DNA of 64,000 nucleotides, from assembly GCF_018380615.1 (NCBI RefSeq), contig NZ_JAGYVZ010000019.1, forward strand, positions 1-64,000, written 5' to 3'. The notes below the pieces were generated by a model, which did no database searches, was not told the origin of the DNA, and worked only from the letters and a program-made list of their open reading frames with translations. The position numbers were made by a program, and so were the translations under genes. This document shows, piece by piece, positions 26,004 through 34,052 of the stretch (positions are counted from its first letter, which is position 1; every line of letters starts with the position of its first letter). Origin of the DNA: Flavobacterium psychroterrae (GTDB lineage Bacteria > Bacteroidota > Bacteroidia > Flavobacteriales > Flavobacteriaceae).

Positions 26004-26987
26004 TTATGGCGCTACAGTAACTTCTAAATTTCCTAAAATATAGTTAGTAGCGAGGTTAAAACTGCTATTGCCCTTTACCAATTTTACACTTTTAAGTACA
26101 ATATTATGAGTGTATGTGTTTAGTACTTTTGTCGTAGTAACTTGAATTATTCCGCTTTGCCCTTCACTACCATTTTGTGCTATCCACGTTTCATTTACAG
26201 CAGGACTTGATGGAATTGTTGAGCCACAAAAATAGGATTGTGTTAGCGTTCCATTAATATAACTGCGCAATAAAACTTTGTTTGTAGTGGCATTTATTAA
26301 GCCTGTTCTTGGCTTGTCTGTTGGCGTAATTTCATTAACAATTAACAACGGATCTATGTTGTCAATTGTTAAAGCTGATGTTGTATTAAAGTTATAAATT
26401 TGCTTTGTATTTGAACATTGTTGCACAGGATTTGTGTAAATTGTACTTGGAGAAGTATAGGCAGTTACAAAATTTCCAAAATTAAATTCTTCTTCAACTT
26501 GTGGTCCGGAAGGTTTTAAAAACGTGATGTTTCTAAAAGCAATATTATGGGTGTAACCTGTAATTTTTGAACTTCCGTCTGTTGCAGTATTATCTGTATT
26601 TTGTTGACTGATTATTACAATTTGTCCCGCAGTTGCCTGCCATTCTTCTGTTACTTTAGGCGATGTTGGAGGTATTGCACCACAAATATTTGCTGTTGCT
26701 ACAGTACCATCATAAGCCCTGTAAACTACACGATAAAGTGAATTGTCGATATCGTATACTAACGGTTGATCTTTAATCGTTTGATCGTTTATAATTTTAT
26801 CATCAGGCAATTGAATTAACAAAGATTCCTGAGGTTTAAGTCTGTATATTAGATTATTCGTTAGGGGATCACAAGTTTGAGATGTAATAGTTGTATCGTC
26901 AAAATCAATAGTGTCTACTGTTAAATCACCATCATCGCAACCGTTTAATAATAGAGCGAATAGTATAAGGCTTGCATATTTTTTCAT
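26004..26987 (-). CDS. Lipoprotein of unknown function with two similar halves
   Basis: 327 aa from ATG 26987. The upstream ATG at 27029 would add MPNFSLFLTSNKIT in front of a perfect lipoprotein signal (MKKYASLILFALLLNGC), so I reject it; a TATTTTTG -7 box at 27006-27013 (minus) supports this. The mature part holds two related halves, each with a YR-or-RSY segment followed by CGxxxPxSPxVxExWxA, then TYTHNIxLKSxxxVK-type strands. Two Cys per half may form disulfides. It is probably outer-membrane anchored; no family known. Confidence 0.75.
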   Translation of the reverse strand: MKKYASLILFALLLNGCDDGDLTVDTIDFDDTTITSQTCDPLTNNLIYRLKPQESLLIQLPDDKIINDQTIKDQPLVYDIDNSLYRVVYRAYDGTVATANICGAIPPTSPKVTEEWQATAGQIVIISQQNTDNTATDGSSKITGYTHNIAFRNITFLKPSGPQVEEEFNFGNFVTAYTSPSTIYTNPVQQCSNTKQIYNFNTTSALTIDNIDPLLIVNEITPTDKPRTGLINATTNKVLLRSYINGTLTQSYFCGSTIPSSPAVNETWIAQNGSEGQSGIIQVTTTKVLNTYTHNIVLKSVKLVKGNSSFNLATNYILGNLEVTVAP

Positions 26988-27061
26988 CGTAATTTTATTT
27001 GACGTCAAAAATAGTGAAAAATTTGGCAAATGATATTTAAGATTTCACAATTGATATTTCA

Positions 27062-27069
27062 TAACTTTG
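27062..27069 (+). promoter_or_regulatory. -7 box (TAACTTTG) for the cysteine desulfurase gene
   Basis: TAACTTTG fits TAnnTTTG and ends five bases before ATG 27075. No TTTG sits at the expected upstream spacing. It argues against the 45-base longer reading frame starting at 27030. Confidence 0.45.
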
Positions 27070-27074
27070 CCGCA

Positions 27075-28199
27075 ATGAAAAAAGTATACCTCGATAACGC
27101 CTCTACAACTGCTATGCGTCCTGAAGTGATTCAGGAAATGACTAAAGTTATGGCAGAAGATTTTGGTAATCCATCTTCTACCCACAGTTTTGGACGAAAT
27201 GGAAAGACTATTTTAGAGCTTTCCAGAAAAAGTATCGCCAAACATTTAAATTGTTCTGCACAGGAAATTATTTTTACTTCCGGAGGAACAGAAGCTGATA
27301 ACTGGATTCTTCGTTCTGCGGTTGAAGACCTTAAAATAGAACGCATAATTACCACTAAAATCGAACATCACGCTGTTTTGCATACTGTTTTAGTATTAGA
27401 ATCTGAATATAATGTTCAGGTCGATTATGTGAATATAAATCCTGACGGAAGTATCGATTTAACGCATTTGTCTAATTTACTATCCGAAGAAAAAAAGACA
27501 ATTGTGAGTTTAATGCACGTAAACAACGAAACAGGAACTATTTTAGATCTGGACAGAGTTGGAGTTATTTGCAAGCAATACGATACCTTATTTCACTCAG
27601 ATACAGTTCAGTCTGTTGGTAAAACAGAGATTGATTTGCAAAAGATTTCTTTAGATTTTATTGTTGCAAGTGCGCATAAATTTCATGGGCCAAAAGGAGT
27701 AGGCTTTGCTTTTATTCGAAAAAACTCAGGTTTGCAACCTTTGATTTTTGGAGGAGAACAAGAAAAAGGACTGCGTGCAGGAACAGAAGCTGTACATCAA
27801 ATTGCGGGAATGGCGAAAGCTTTGTCACTTTCATATGAGAATTTAGAAGAAGAAAGAAAGTATATTTCAAACTTAAAGACATATCTGATTGATCAGCTTG
27901 AAAGTCATTTTCCAGGCTTTAGAATCAATGGAAAAAAAGAGGATTTTTACAATATTATAAATATTATTTTACCTTTTTCTGCTGATAAAACGTCGATGCT
28001 TTTGTTTAGTTTAGATATGAAAGGAATTGCAGTTTCAAGAGGAAGTGCGTGCCAATCCGGAAGCATAAAACCTTCGCACGTTTTAAAAGAAATGCTTTCA
28101 GAAACAGATTTAAAACTCCCAAATCTCCGAATTTCATTTAGTCATTATAACACAAAAGAAGATATTGACTGGTTGATTCAGTGTTTGAAAAGTATTTAA
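27075..28199 (+). CDS. Cysteine desulfurase (NifS/IscS family)
   Basis: 374 aa from MKKVYLDNASTTAMRPEV, the usual start of the family; an upstream in-frame ATG (27030) would add 15 odd residues. PLP lysine K202 lies in ASAHKFHGPKGVGF, and the sulfur-carrying Cys 326 in SRGSACQSGS. It converts cysteine to alanine and passes persulfide sulfur to acceptors. No iscU, iscA, suf or mnm gene adjoins it, so I cannot say whether it serves Fe-S assembly or tRNA thiolation; the short catalytic loop suggests the group I (NifS/IscS) class. Confidence 0.88.
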   Translation: MKKVYLDNASTTAMRPEVIQEMTKVMAEDFGNPSSTHSFGRNGKTILELSRKSIAKHLNCSAQEIIFTSGGTEADNWILRSAVEDLKIERIITTKIEHHAVLHTVLVLESEYNVQVDYVNINPDGSIDLTHLSNLLSEEKKTIVSLMHVNNETGTILDLDRVGVICKQYDTLFHSDTVQSVGKTEIDLQKISLDFIVASAHKFHGPKGVGFAFIRKNSGLQPLIFGGEQEKGLRAGTEAVHQIAGMAKALSLSYENLEEERKYISNLKTYLIDQLESHFPGFRINGKKEDFYNIINIILPFSADKTSMLLFSLDMKGIAVSRGSACQSGSIKPSHVLKEMLSETDLKLPNLRISFSHYNTKEDIDWLIQCLKSI

Positions 28200-28202
28200 A
28201 AA

Positions 28203-28271
28203 AAGGTTCAGAGGTTGAAAGTTGCAAAGGTTCAAAGGTTTTGCAGATTTTAGAAAATCTAAAATCTGCAA
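28203..28271. repeat. NNCAAAGG units followed by a perfect 14-bp hairpin
   Basis: GTTGCAAAGGTTCAAAGG at 28221-28238 is followed at once by TTGCAGATTTTAGA, AAA, TCTAAAATCTGCAA (28241-28271), a perfect stem with a 3-base loop. It separates the convergent desulfurase and tsaC-like genes and probably acts as a terminator. Confidence 0.7.
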
Positions 28272-28285
28272 TCTAAAATTTAAAA

Positions 28286-28846
28286 TTACTTACGAATCAC
28301 TTTTACTTGTGAATCTTTTGTAAGTTTTATTATTGTTGATGGTTTTCCGGCAACTTTATCGCGATATAGATTTACCACATAATCAACACCTTTTATGATT
28401 TCAGGATTGATGTCTTTGAACGCTATAGGAGTGGGCTGACCTGAAATATTTGCCGATGTTGAAACTAAAGGTTTTTTCATTCGCTCTAATAATTTAAAGC
28501 AAAAAGGCTCTTTTACAATACGAATTCCTAGTGAATTGTCTGCTGCAATTATATTTGCAGCAACATTTCTTGGTTCATCCAGAATCAAAGTCGTTGGTTT
28601 TTCAGACAAATCTAAAATTTGCCATGCTGCTTCAGGAATGTTTTTAAACACATTATACATCATTTTTTCGCCATTCATCAATACAATCATGCTTTGCGTT
28701 TCGGCGCGTTGCTTGAGTTTGTATATTTTGGCAACAGCCTCAGGATTTGTGGCATCGCAGCCAATTCCCCAAACGGTGTCAGTGGGATAAAGAATAATTC
28801 CTCCGTCTTTGATGATTTCGTATGCTTTTAATATTTCTTCGTTCAT
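28286..28846 (-). CDS. tsaC: L-threonylcarbamoyladenylate synthase (Sua5/YrdC)
   Basis: 186 aa, the short YrdC/TsaC form without the C-terminal Sua5 domain. It has GGIILYPTDTVWGIGCDAT near the start, the KIYKLKQRAETQSM loop with the Lys/Arg nucleotide contacts, and STSANISGQPTPIAF. It makes threonylcarbamoyl-AMP from threonine, bicarbonate and ATP for the t6A modification of ANN-decoding tRNAs. Stand-alone gene, convergent with the desulfurase. Confidence 0.9.
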   Translation of the reverse strand: MNEEILKAYEIIKDGGIILYPTDTVWGIGCDATNPEAVAKIYKLKQRAETQSMIVLMNGEKMMYNVFKNIPEAAWQILDLSEKPTTLILDEPRNVAANIIAADNSLGIRIVKEPFCFKLLERMKKPLVSTSANISGQPTPIAFKDINPEIIKGVDYVVNLYRDKVAGKPSTIIKLTKDSQVKVIRK

Positions 28847-29029
28847 TGCAAAATTATGATAGGTAATTAAAATGCAAATATAATGTACACTTCGTTGATA
28901 AATTTAAAAGTGTTTAATATTTTTACATTTACCAATGATTTTTGCAGTTTCTAATCTACTTCTTTTAAGGATAAAGAAATAATAGTAAGCTCTTAATGTG
29001 TTTTGTGATTATATTTTAATTTACAATCC

Positions 29030-29037
29030 TATATTTG
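29030..29037 (+). promoter_or_regulatory. -7 box (TATATTTG) for the glycosyltransferase gene
   Basis: TATATTTG fits TAnnTTTG and lies 27 bases before ATG 29064. The earlier in-frame ATG at 28998 would lie upstream of it, so 29064 is the better start. The -33 TTTG (29002-29005) is spaced wider than usual. Confidence 0.4.
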
Positions 29038-29063
29038 CAATCAAAGAAATATTGAGAACTTAT

Positions 29064-30173
29064 ATGAAAGTATTACATATATCAGGGGCAAAAGCATGGG
29101 GAGGAAATGAACAGCAATTAATTTATTGCATTCCGGCATTGAATAGTTTGGGAGTTGAAAATATTGTCTTTGGAATTAAAGATACTGTACTCGAAAAATT
29201 ATGTTTATCTCATCATATATCATTTGTTCCAACAAAAGAAAGAAAGCTTACTAAGTTCGCGAATTTTAAACAATTTAAGGAATTAGTAGCGATTGTCAAA
29301 CCGGATATTATTCATCTTCACACTAGTAACTCTTTAACTTTTTATGTATTAAGCAGGCTTTTTCTGAAATTAAATGCTAAAATTGTTTTTTCTAAAAAAG
29401 CGATTAGCGCCAGCAGTAGTTTTATTAGTAAATTTAAATATAATTCTAAAGGGATTGATGCTATTTTTTGCGTTTCAAAATCTGTTGAAAATAATTTTTC
29501 TGAAGTGCTTTCAAATACAAATAAAAAGAAATTACGAGTTGTACCTGACTGCGTTCCTCAATCAATTTTACATGTAAAAGGAAAAGTAAATTTAAAAGAA
29601 AAATATAATATTGATCAAAGTAAATTAATTGTTGGGAATATAGCAAATCATACAAATGCTAAAGACCTTACTACTTTTATTAATACCGCAGATTATTTAG
29701 TTAATGAATTGAAAAGAAAAGATATAGTGTTTTTTCAAATAGGTGAATTTTCAAAATTGACGCAGGAATATCTGAATAGTATTAAAGAAAAAAATCTTGA
29801 GGAATTTATAATTTTTACAAATAAAATTGAAGATGCTTCGGGTTTAAATACTCAATTTAATATCTTTTTAATGACTTCGCAGCGAGAAGGAGGTCCTACA
29901 TCAGTTTTAGAAGCCATGTATGTTGGCGTTCCGGTTGTGTCAACAAATGTTGGGATTGTTCCTGATGTAATAAAAGATGGTGAAAATGGTTATATTACGC
30001 CAATTAAAGATTTCAAGAATCTTGCTTCTAAAATTAATTTGCTTTTAAGTAATGAAAAATTGAAAAAAGACTTTATAGAAAAAAGCAAAATAGTAATTGA
30101 AAACGGATATACGGCTTCTGTGATAGCAGAAAAGACTTATGACGAATACAAAAAAGTAATTAATTCAAAATAG
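29064..30173 (+). CDS. Glycosyltransferase family 4
   Basis: 369 aa from MKVLHISGAKAWGGNEQQL, a standard GT4 N-terminus with a GGNE loop. The upstream extension from 28998 has no family resemblance. The C-terminal GT-B domain has VVPDCVPQSIL, VGNIANHTNAKDL and the nucleotide-sugar motif REGGPTSVLEAM followed by VPVVSTNVGIVPDVI. It transfers a sugar with retention of configuration, probably to a surface glycan or LPS core. It is followed 22 bases later by a Kdo/heptose-kinase-like gene, consistent with an LPS core role. Confidence 0.87.
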   Translation: MKVLHISGAKAWGGNEQQLIYCIPALNSLGVENIVFGIKDTVLEKLCLSHHISFVPTKERKLTKFANFKQFKELVAIVKPDIIHLHTSNSLTFYVLSRLFLKLNAKIVFSKKAISASSSFISKFKYNSKGIDAIFCVSKSVENNFSEVLSNTNKKKLRVVPDCVPQSILHVKGKVNLKEKYNIDQSKLIVGNIANHTNAKDLTTFINTADYLVNELKRKDIVFFQIGEFSKLTQEYLNSIKEKNLEEFIIFTNKIEDASGLNTQFNIFLMTSQREGGPTSVLEAMYVGVPVVSTNVGIVPDVIKDGENGYITPIKDFKNLASKINLLLSNEKLKKDFIEKSKIVIENGYTASVIAEKTYDEYKKVINSK

Positions 30174-30195
30174 CAAAAAATATTCATACTATAAT

Positions 30196-30966
30196 ATGAT
30201 TACAAAACTTAAATTTTCTACAGCTGTAAAAAGCTCAAAAGATATACTTTCTTTTATTCGAAATTTTCAGACTTCAGGAGAACTTTTTGGAAACGGAGAT
30301 CGTAATAAAATTAAATTGTTTGATTTAAACGGAAAAAAGATCAATATAAAATCTTTTAAGATTCCGAATATTATTAATAAAGTTGCCTATAAATATTTCA
30401 GAAAATCAAAGGCAAGACGTTCGTTTGAATATGCTACAATTTTATTAGAAAAAGGAATTGGAACTCCACAACCAATTGCTTTTCTTGAAAATTTTAATTC
30501 TTTAGGACTAAGAGATAGCTATTATGCCAGTGAACATTTGGTTACAGAATTAACATATAGAGAATTGGTTGAAATTCCTGATTATCCGGATAATGAAAAT
30601 ATTTTACGACATTTTACAAAATTCACTTTTGATTTGCATGAAAAAGGAGTAGAGTTTTTAGATCATTCTCCAGGAAATACTTTGATTAAAAAAGAAGGTG
30701 AAAATCAATACAATTTCTTTTTGGTCGATTTAAACCGAATGAATTTTCACGAAAATATGAGCTTTGAACAGCGAATGAATAATTTTAGTCGATTAACGCC
30801 TAAAAAAGAGATGATTGCAGTAATGAGTAATGAATATTCAAAGTTTTATAAAAATCAAACAGAAGCTGAAATTTTCGAAAAAATGTGGCAGGCAACTTCT
30901 CACTTTCAAGAGGAATTTGCCAGAAAGAAAAGATTGAAAAAGAAACTTAAATTCTGGAAATCTTAG
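30196..30966 (+). CDS. InaA / Kdo-kinase-like protein
   Basis: 256 aa with a small protein-kinase-like fold. Conserved points are FRKSKARRSFEYATILLEKG, LHEKGVEFLDHSPGNTL (catalytic loop, Asp then Asn) and FFLVDLNRMNF (metal-binding Asp). This is the arrangement of lipopolysaccharide kinases (InaA, KdkA, WaaP families), which phosphorylate Kdo or heptose in the LPS core. It follows the GT4 gene closely on the same strand, so both probably act in core assembly on the cytoplasmic face of the inner membrane. The acceptor is not deducible. Confidence 0.8.
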   Translation: MITKLKFSTAVKSSKDILSFIRNFQTSGELFGNGDRNKIKLFDLNGKKINIKSFKIPNIINKVAYKYFRKSKARRSFEYATILLEKGIGTPQPIAFLENFNSLGLRDSYYASEHLVTELTYRELVEIPDYPDNENILRHFTKFTFDLHEKGVEFLDHSPGNTLIKKEGENQYNFFLVDLNRMNFHENMSFEQRMNNFSRLTPKKEMIAVMSNEYSKFYKNQTEAEIFEKMWQATSHFQEEFARKKRLKKKLKFWKS

Positions 30967-31071
30967 ATTCCTTTTTTTGTTAATTTTTTTTGGTTCTTAA
31001 AACTTACACTCTTGCACTAGATCGATTAATCTCTAATTTTATTAAAAAACACTTTCAGATAAAGTTATTGT

Positions 31072-32142
31072 TTAAGAATTACTCAAATTTTGATTTAAAA
31101 ACAATTTGATTTGGCTTTCGAAATATTCAGGTTTAAATTCCTGATATAGAGATAAAGATTCTTTTTTTAGCATTTTTTCGGTTTTTTGTGCAAATAAGTC
31201 AGGACGATAATCTTTTAAATGAACGGAAAGATGATGGATCCCGTCTTCAAAAGTGGCCCAGATTTTCTTTTCGATCCATGGAGAAAAAATAATAAATGAA
31301 GGTTTTTCCAATGCTTTTGCCATGTTTATTGCTCCGCCATCATTTCCAATAATTAAATCGCATTGATTCACAATACCAATAAAAGAACGTAAATCACCTC
31401 CTAATAAATCAAAATATATTTTTTCCTGAGTCGAAGGTTTGCAAGCATTATAAACCGTTTTAGCATCTTCAAGCTGCTTTGGGAAATAATTAAAAAGTAT
31501 ATTGACATTTGAATTATCAGCAATATAATCCACAACTTTAGACATGAATTTTAAAGGATAGGTTTTTAATTTTTCGCTTCCCAAAAGGCTTATCATCACG
31601 GTTTTTCGGTCTTTTTGAACTTTATGTTTTTCAAAAACGGCAATTGCTTCCTTGTTTTCTTTTTCAGAAACAAACAATTTAGGAATGGGATCTGTTTTTA
31701 TTTTTAAATCAAGAGGTTCCAATAATGAAAGTCTTCTTTCGATTGCTAAACCCAAATTGGTTTTAGGGAAAGGTTCAAAAGGAACATTATCAGTATATAA
31801 AAAATTTCTGCCTGGTTTTTTATACGATATTTTTCGTTTTGAATTGCTCAATAAAACAATGATCCAACTTTCTAATTTAGAATACGCATCAATTAAAAGG
31901 TCATATTTTTCGTTTCGAATCTGAAATCCAAGTTTTAATAATTCTTTTTTACTTTTGCGGTGCTTTTCTTCAAACAAAATAATATTGCTAATGTTTGAAT
32001 TTCCTTCCAAAACGGGAGTTGTTGATGCGTAAACCAAATAATCTATTTGTGCATCAGGATAAGCAGTACGCAGGTTATTGCATATTATACTGCTGATCAA
32101 AACATCTCCAATCATTTTTTGTTGAATTACAAGTATCTTCAT
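31072..32142 (-). CDS. Glycosyltransferase family 9 (heptosyltransferase-like)
   Basis: 356 aa. ADP-heptose:LPS heptosyltransferase fold: N-terminal MKILVIQQKMIGDVLIS, middle TVMISLLGSEKLKTYPLKF and C-terminal GNDGGAINMAKALEKPSFIIFSP in the usual order. It probably transfers heptose or a related sugar in LPS core synthesis. It is convergent with the GT4 and kinase genes, so this 3-kb stretch forms a small LPS core cluster. Its donor could differ in flavobacteria, where cores are unlike those of enterobacteria. Confidence 0.85.
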   Translation of the reverse strand: MKILVIQQKMIGDVLISSIICNNLRTAYPDAQIDYLVYASTTPVLEGNSNISNIILFEEKHRKSKKELLKLGFQIRNEKYDLLIDAYSKLESWIIVLLSNSKRKISYKKPGRNFLYTDNVPFEPFPKTNLGLAIERRLSLLEPLDLKIKTDPIPKLFVSEKENKEAIAVFEKHKVQKDRKTVMISLLGSEKLKTYPLKFMSKVVDYIADNSNVNILFNYFPKQLEDAKTVYNACKPSTQEKIYFDLLGGDLRSFIGIVNQCDLIIGNDGGAINMAKALEKPSFIIFSPWIEKKIWATFEDGIHHLSVHLKDYRPDLFAQKTEKMLKKESLSLYQEFKPEYFESQIKLFLNQNLSNS

Positions 32143-32182
32143 ATAGAAAGTAGCATATTATTAAGAACTTACAAATTGAAGC

Positions 32183-32231
32183 AAAAAAAATCCAAATTCC
32201 AATCATTACAATTGGAATTTGGATTTTTTTA
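32183..32231. terminator. Terminator between GT9 and dapD
   Basis: AATCCAAATTCCAAT pairs exactly with ATTGGAATTTGGATT around a short loop, with A-run and T-run on the two sides. It follows dapD (minus strand). Confidence 0.8.
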
Positions 32232-32247
32232 TTGGGAATTTAAAAAC

Positions 32248-33063
32248 TTAAACCGCTACATCATATTCACGAAGCGCATTATTTAATGAAGTTTTTAAAT
32301 CTGTAGATTGTTTTCGAGTGCCAATGATTAAAGCACATGGAACCTGAAACTCACCTGCAGCGAATTTTTTAGTATAACTTCCAGGAATCACAACGGAACG
32401 AGCAGGAACAAAACCTTTCATTTCTACTGGTTCATCACCTGTTACATCAATAATTTTTGTTGAAGCTGTCAAACAAACGTTAGCACCAAGAACTGCTTCT
32501 TTACCCACATGAACTCCTTCTACAACAATACAACGAGAACCAATAAAAGCACCGTCTTCAATAATTACCGGAGCAGCTTGCAATGGTTCTAAAACTCCAC
32601 CAATACCAACTCCACCACTTAAGTGAACATTTTTACCAATTTGAGCACAACTACCAACAGTTGCCCAGGTATCAACCATAGTTCCTTCGTCAACATATGC
32701 ACCAATATTTACATAACTTGGCATTAAGATAACACCACTTGAAATATAAGCTCCATAACGGGCAACAGCATTAGGTACTACACGAATTCCTTTTTCAGCA
32801 AAACCTCTTTTTAGCAACATTTTATCGTGATATTCAAAAATACCAGATTCCCATGTTTCCATTTTTTGAATTGGGAAATACATTACAACAGCTTTCTTTA
32901 CCCATTCGTTTACCTGCCACTTATCACCAACCGGTTCAGCACAACGTAATTTTCCTGTATCAACCAATTCTATCACTTGTCTGATAGCATCAGTTGTAGT
33001 AGTTTCTTGTAATAAAGCTCTGTTTTCCCAAGCTTGTTCAATTATAGTTTGTAAAGAATTCAT
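32248..33063 (-). CDS. dapD: Tetrahydrodipicolinate N-succinyltransferase
   Basis: 271 aa, full length. N-terminal helical part (MNSLQTIIEQAWENRALL) then a left-handed beta-helix of hexapeptides with GVILMPSYVNIGAYVDEG, VHLSGGVGIGGVLEPLQAA and GSRCIVVEGVHVG. It succinylates tetrahydrodipicolinate in the succinylase branch of diaminopimelate and lysine synthesis. It stands alone; other dap genes are not in the window. Confidence 0.94.
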   Translation of the reverse strand: MNSLQTIIEQAWENRALLQETTTTDAIRQVIELVDTGKLRCAEPVGDKWQVNEWVKKAVVMYFPIQKMETWESGIFEYHDKMLLKRGFAEKGIRVVPNAVARYGAYISSGVILMPSYVNIGAYVDEGTMVDTWATVGSCAQIGKNVHLSGGVGIGGVLEPLQAAPVIIEDGAFIGSRCIVVEGVHVGKEAVLGANVCLTASTKIIDVTGDEPVEMKGFVPARSVVIPGSYTKKFAAGEFQVPCALIIGTRKQSTDLKTSLNNALREYDVAV

Positions 33064-33248
33064 AAGTTTTAATTTTTGGCAAAGATAGCGTATTTGTGCA
33101 AATGCAAAAAGGTAAAACCTTTTGAAAATGTTACAGATTTAACTTTTTGTTTTTAATTTGATAAATAAAAATTCTGCTATACTTAATTTTATTTTCATAA
33201 ATATCCACTAAAAGTTTTTTAAATGTCAGAATATGACAAAAATCAGGT

Positions 33249-33276
33249 TTTGACTTTTTTGTTCGAATTAATTTTG
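33249..33276 (+). promoter_or_regulatory. Bacteroidetes-type promoter of the PAS-protein gene
   Basis: TTTG at 33249-33252, 16 bases, then TAATTTTG at 33269-33276. The spacing is slightly short of the usual 17-19. The gene starts 65 bases downstream. Confidence 0.45.
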
Positions 33277-33341
33277 CGCCATTAATTTCTGAAAACGATT
33301 AAGAAATAGTATTCCAAAATAAATCATTTAACTAGCAAGAC

Positions 33342-33977
33342 ATGAATCAGGAAAATCATCTTCACGGACAAAAAACTATTATAGATAAAGAAGTCTCGTG
33401 GGACAAAACTCAGGTCATTATGAGTAAAACAAACGCTTTTGGCATTATTGAATATGCAAATGAAGTGTTTGTTGATGTTTCAGGATATGAAGATTATGAA
33501 TTAATGGGGCAGCCACATAATATTATTCGCCATCCGGATATGCCAAGAGTAATTTTTAAAGTATTATGGGAAAATCTTAAAAACGGGAAAAACTTTCATG
33601 CCATTGTAAAAAATTTAGCAAAATCAGGAAGGTTTTATTGGGTAATTACTGATTTTGAAATCTCAAGAGATGAGAATGATGTTATTGTAAATTATTTTGG
33701 AAGACGTCAGGCAGTTCCTCAAGAAGTTATTGCATTACATATAGAACCTTTGTATAAAAAGCTATTGCAAATTGAAGCGGCAAGCGGAATGGAATTTAGC
33801 GAAAAATACCTTATTGGCTTCTTAGAGGAAAAAAAGAAAAGCTATGTTGAATATATCAAAGATTTGATTTTTGAACATGAAAAGGGTCAGGCAAAATTTG
33901 CTCAATATGACGAACGTGTAGTAGAAGAGGAGGAAGAAGAAGAAAGAGGTTTTTTTAGCAGACTATTTAACAGGTAG
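33342..33977 (+). CDS. Single-PAS-domain protein (Aer-like PAS) without output domain
   Basis: 211 aa. The PAS domain spans about residues 20-125, with AFGIIEYANEVFVDVSGY, QPHNIIRHPDMPRVIFKVLW and GRFYWVITDFEISRD. This is the aerotaxis (Aer)-type PAS that often binds FAD. No kinase, methyl-accepting, GGDEF or DNA-binding domain follows. Instead there is a helical segment (KKLLQIEAASGMEF, FLEEKKKSYVEYI) and a Glu-rich tail ending GFFSRLFNR. It may act as a stand-alone redox or oxygen sensor passing signals by protein contact. The partner is unknown. Confidence 0.82.
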   Translation: MNQENHLHGQKTIIDKEVSWDKTQVIMSKTNAFGIIEYANEVFVDVSGYEDYELMGQPHNIIRHPDMPRVIFKVLWENLKNGKNFHAIVKNLAKSGRFYWVITDFEISRDENDVIVNYFGRRQAVPQEVIALHIEPLYKKLLQIEAASGMEFSEKYLIGFLEEKKKSYVEYIKDLIFEHEKGQAKFAQYDERVVEEEEEEERGFFSRLFNR

Positions 33978-34004
33978 AGTTTTTTAGGTTTTGAATATTT
34001 GGGT

Positions 34005-34041
34005 AAAGTCCGTTTTGAATTATTTTCAAACGGACTTTTTT
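34005..34041. terminator. Bidirectional terminator
   Basis: AAAGTCCGTTTTGAA pairs with TTCAAACGGACTTT around TATT, with one unpaired position. It serves the PAS gene (+) and the sulfatase-like gene (-). Confidence 0.8.
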
Positions 34042-34052
34042 ATATTCATAAA

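Noticed and set aside
27030..27074. Longer N-terminus of the cysteine desulfurase
   Set aside because: The family start is MKKVYLDNAS at 27075, and a -7 box lies inside the extension.
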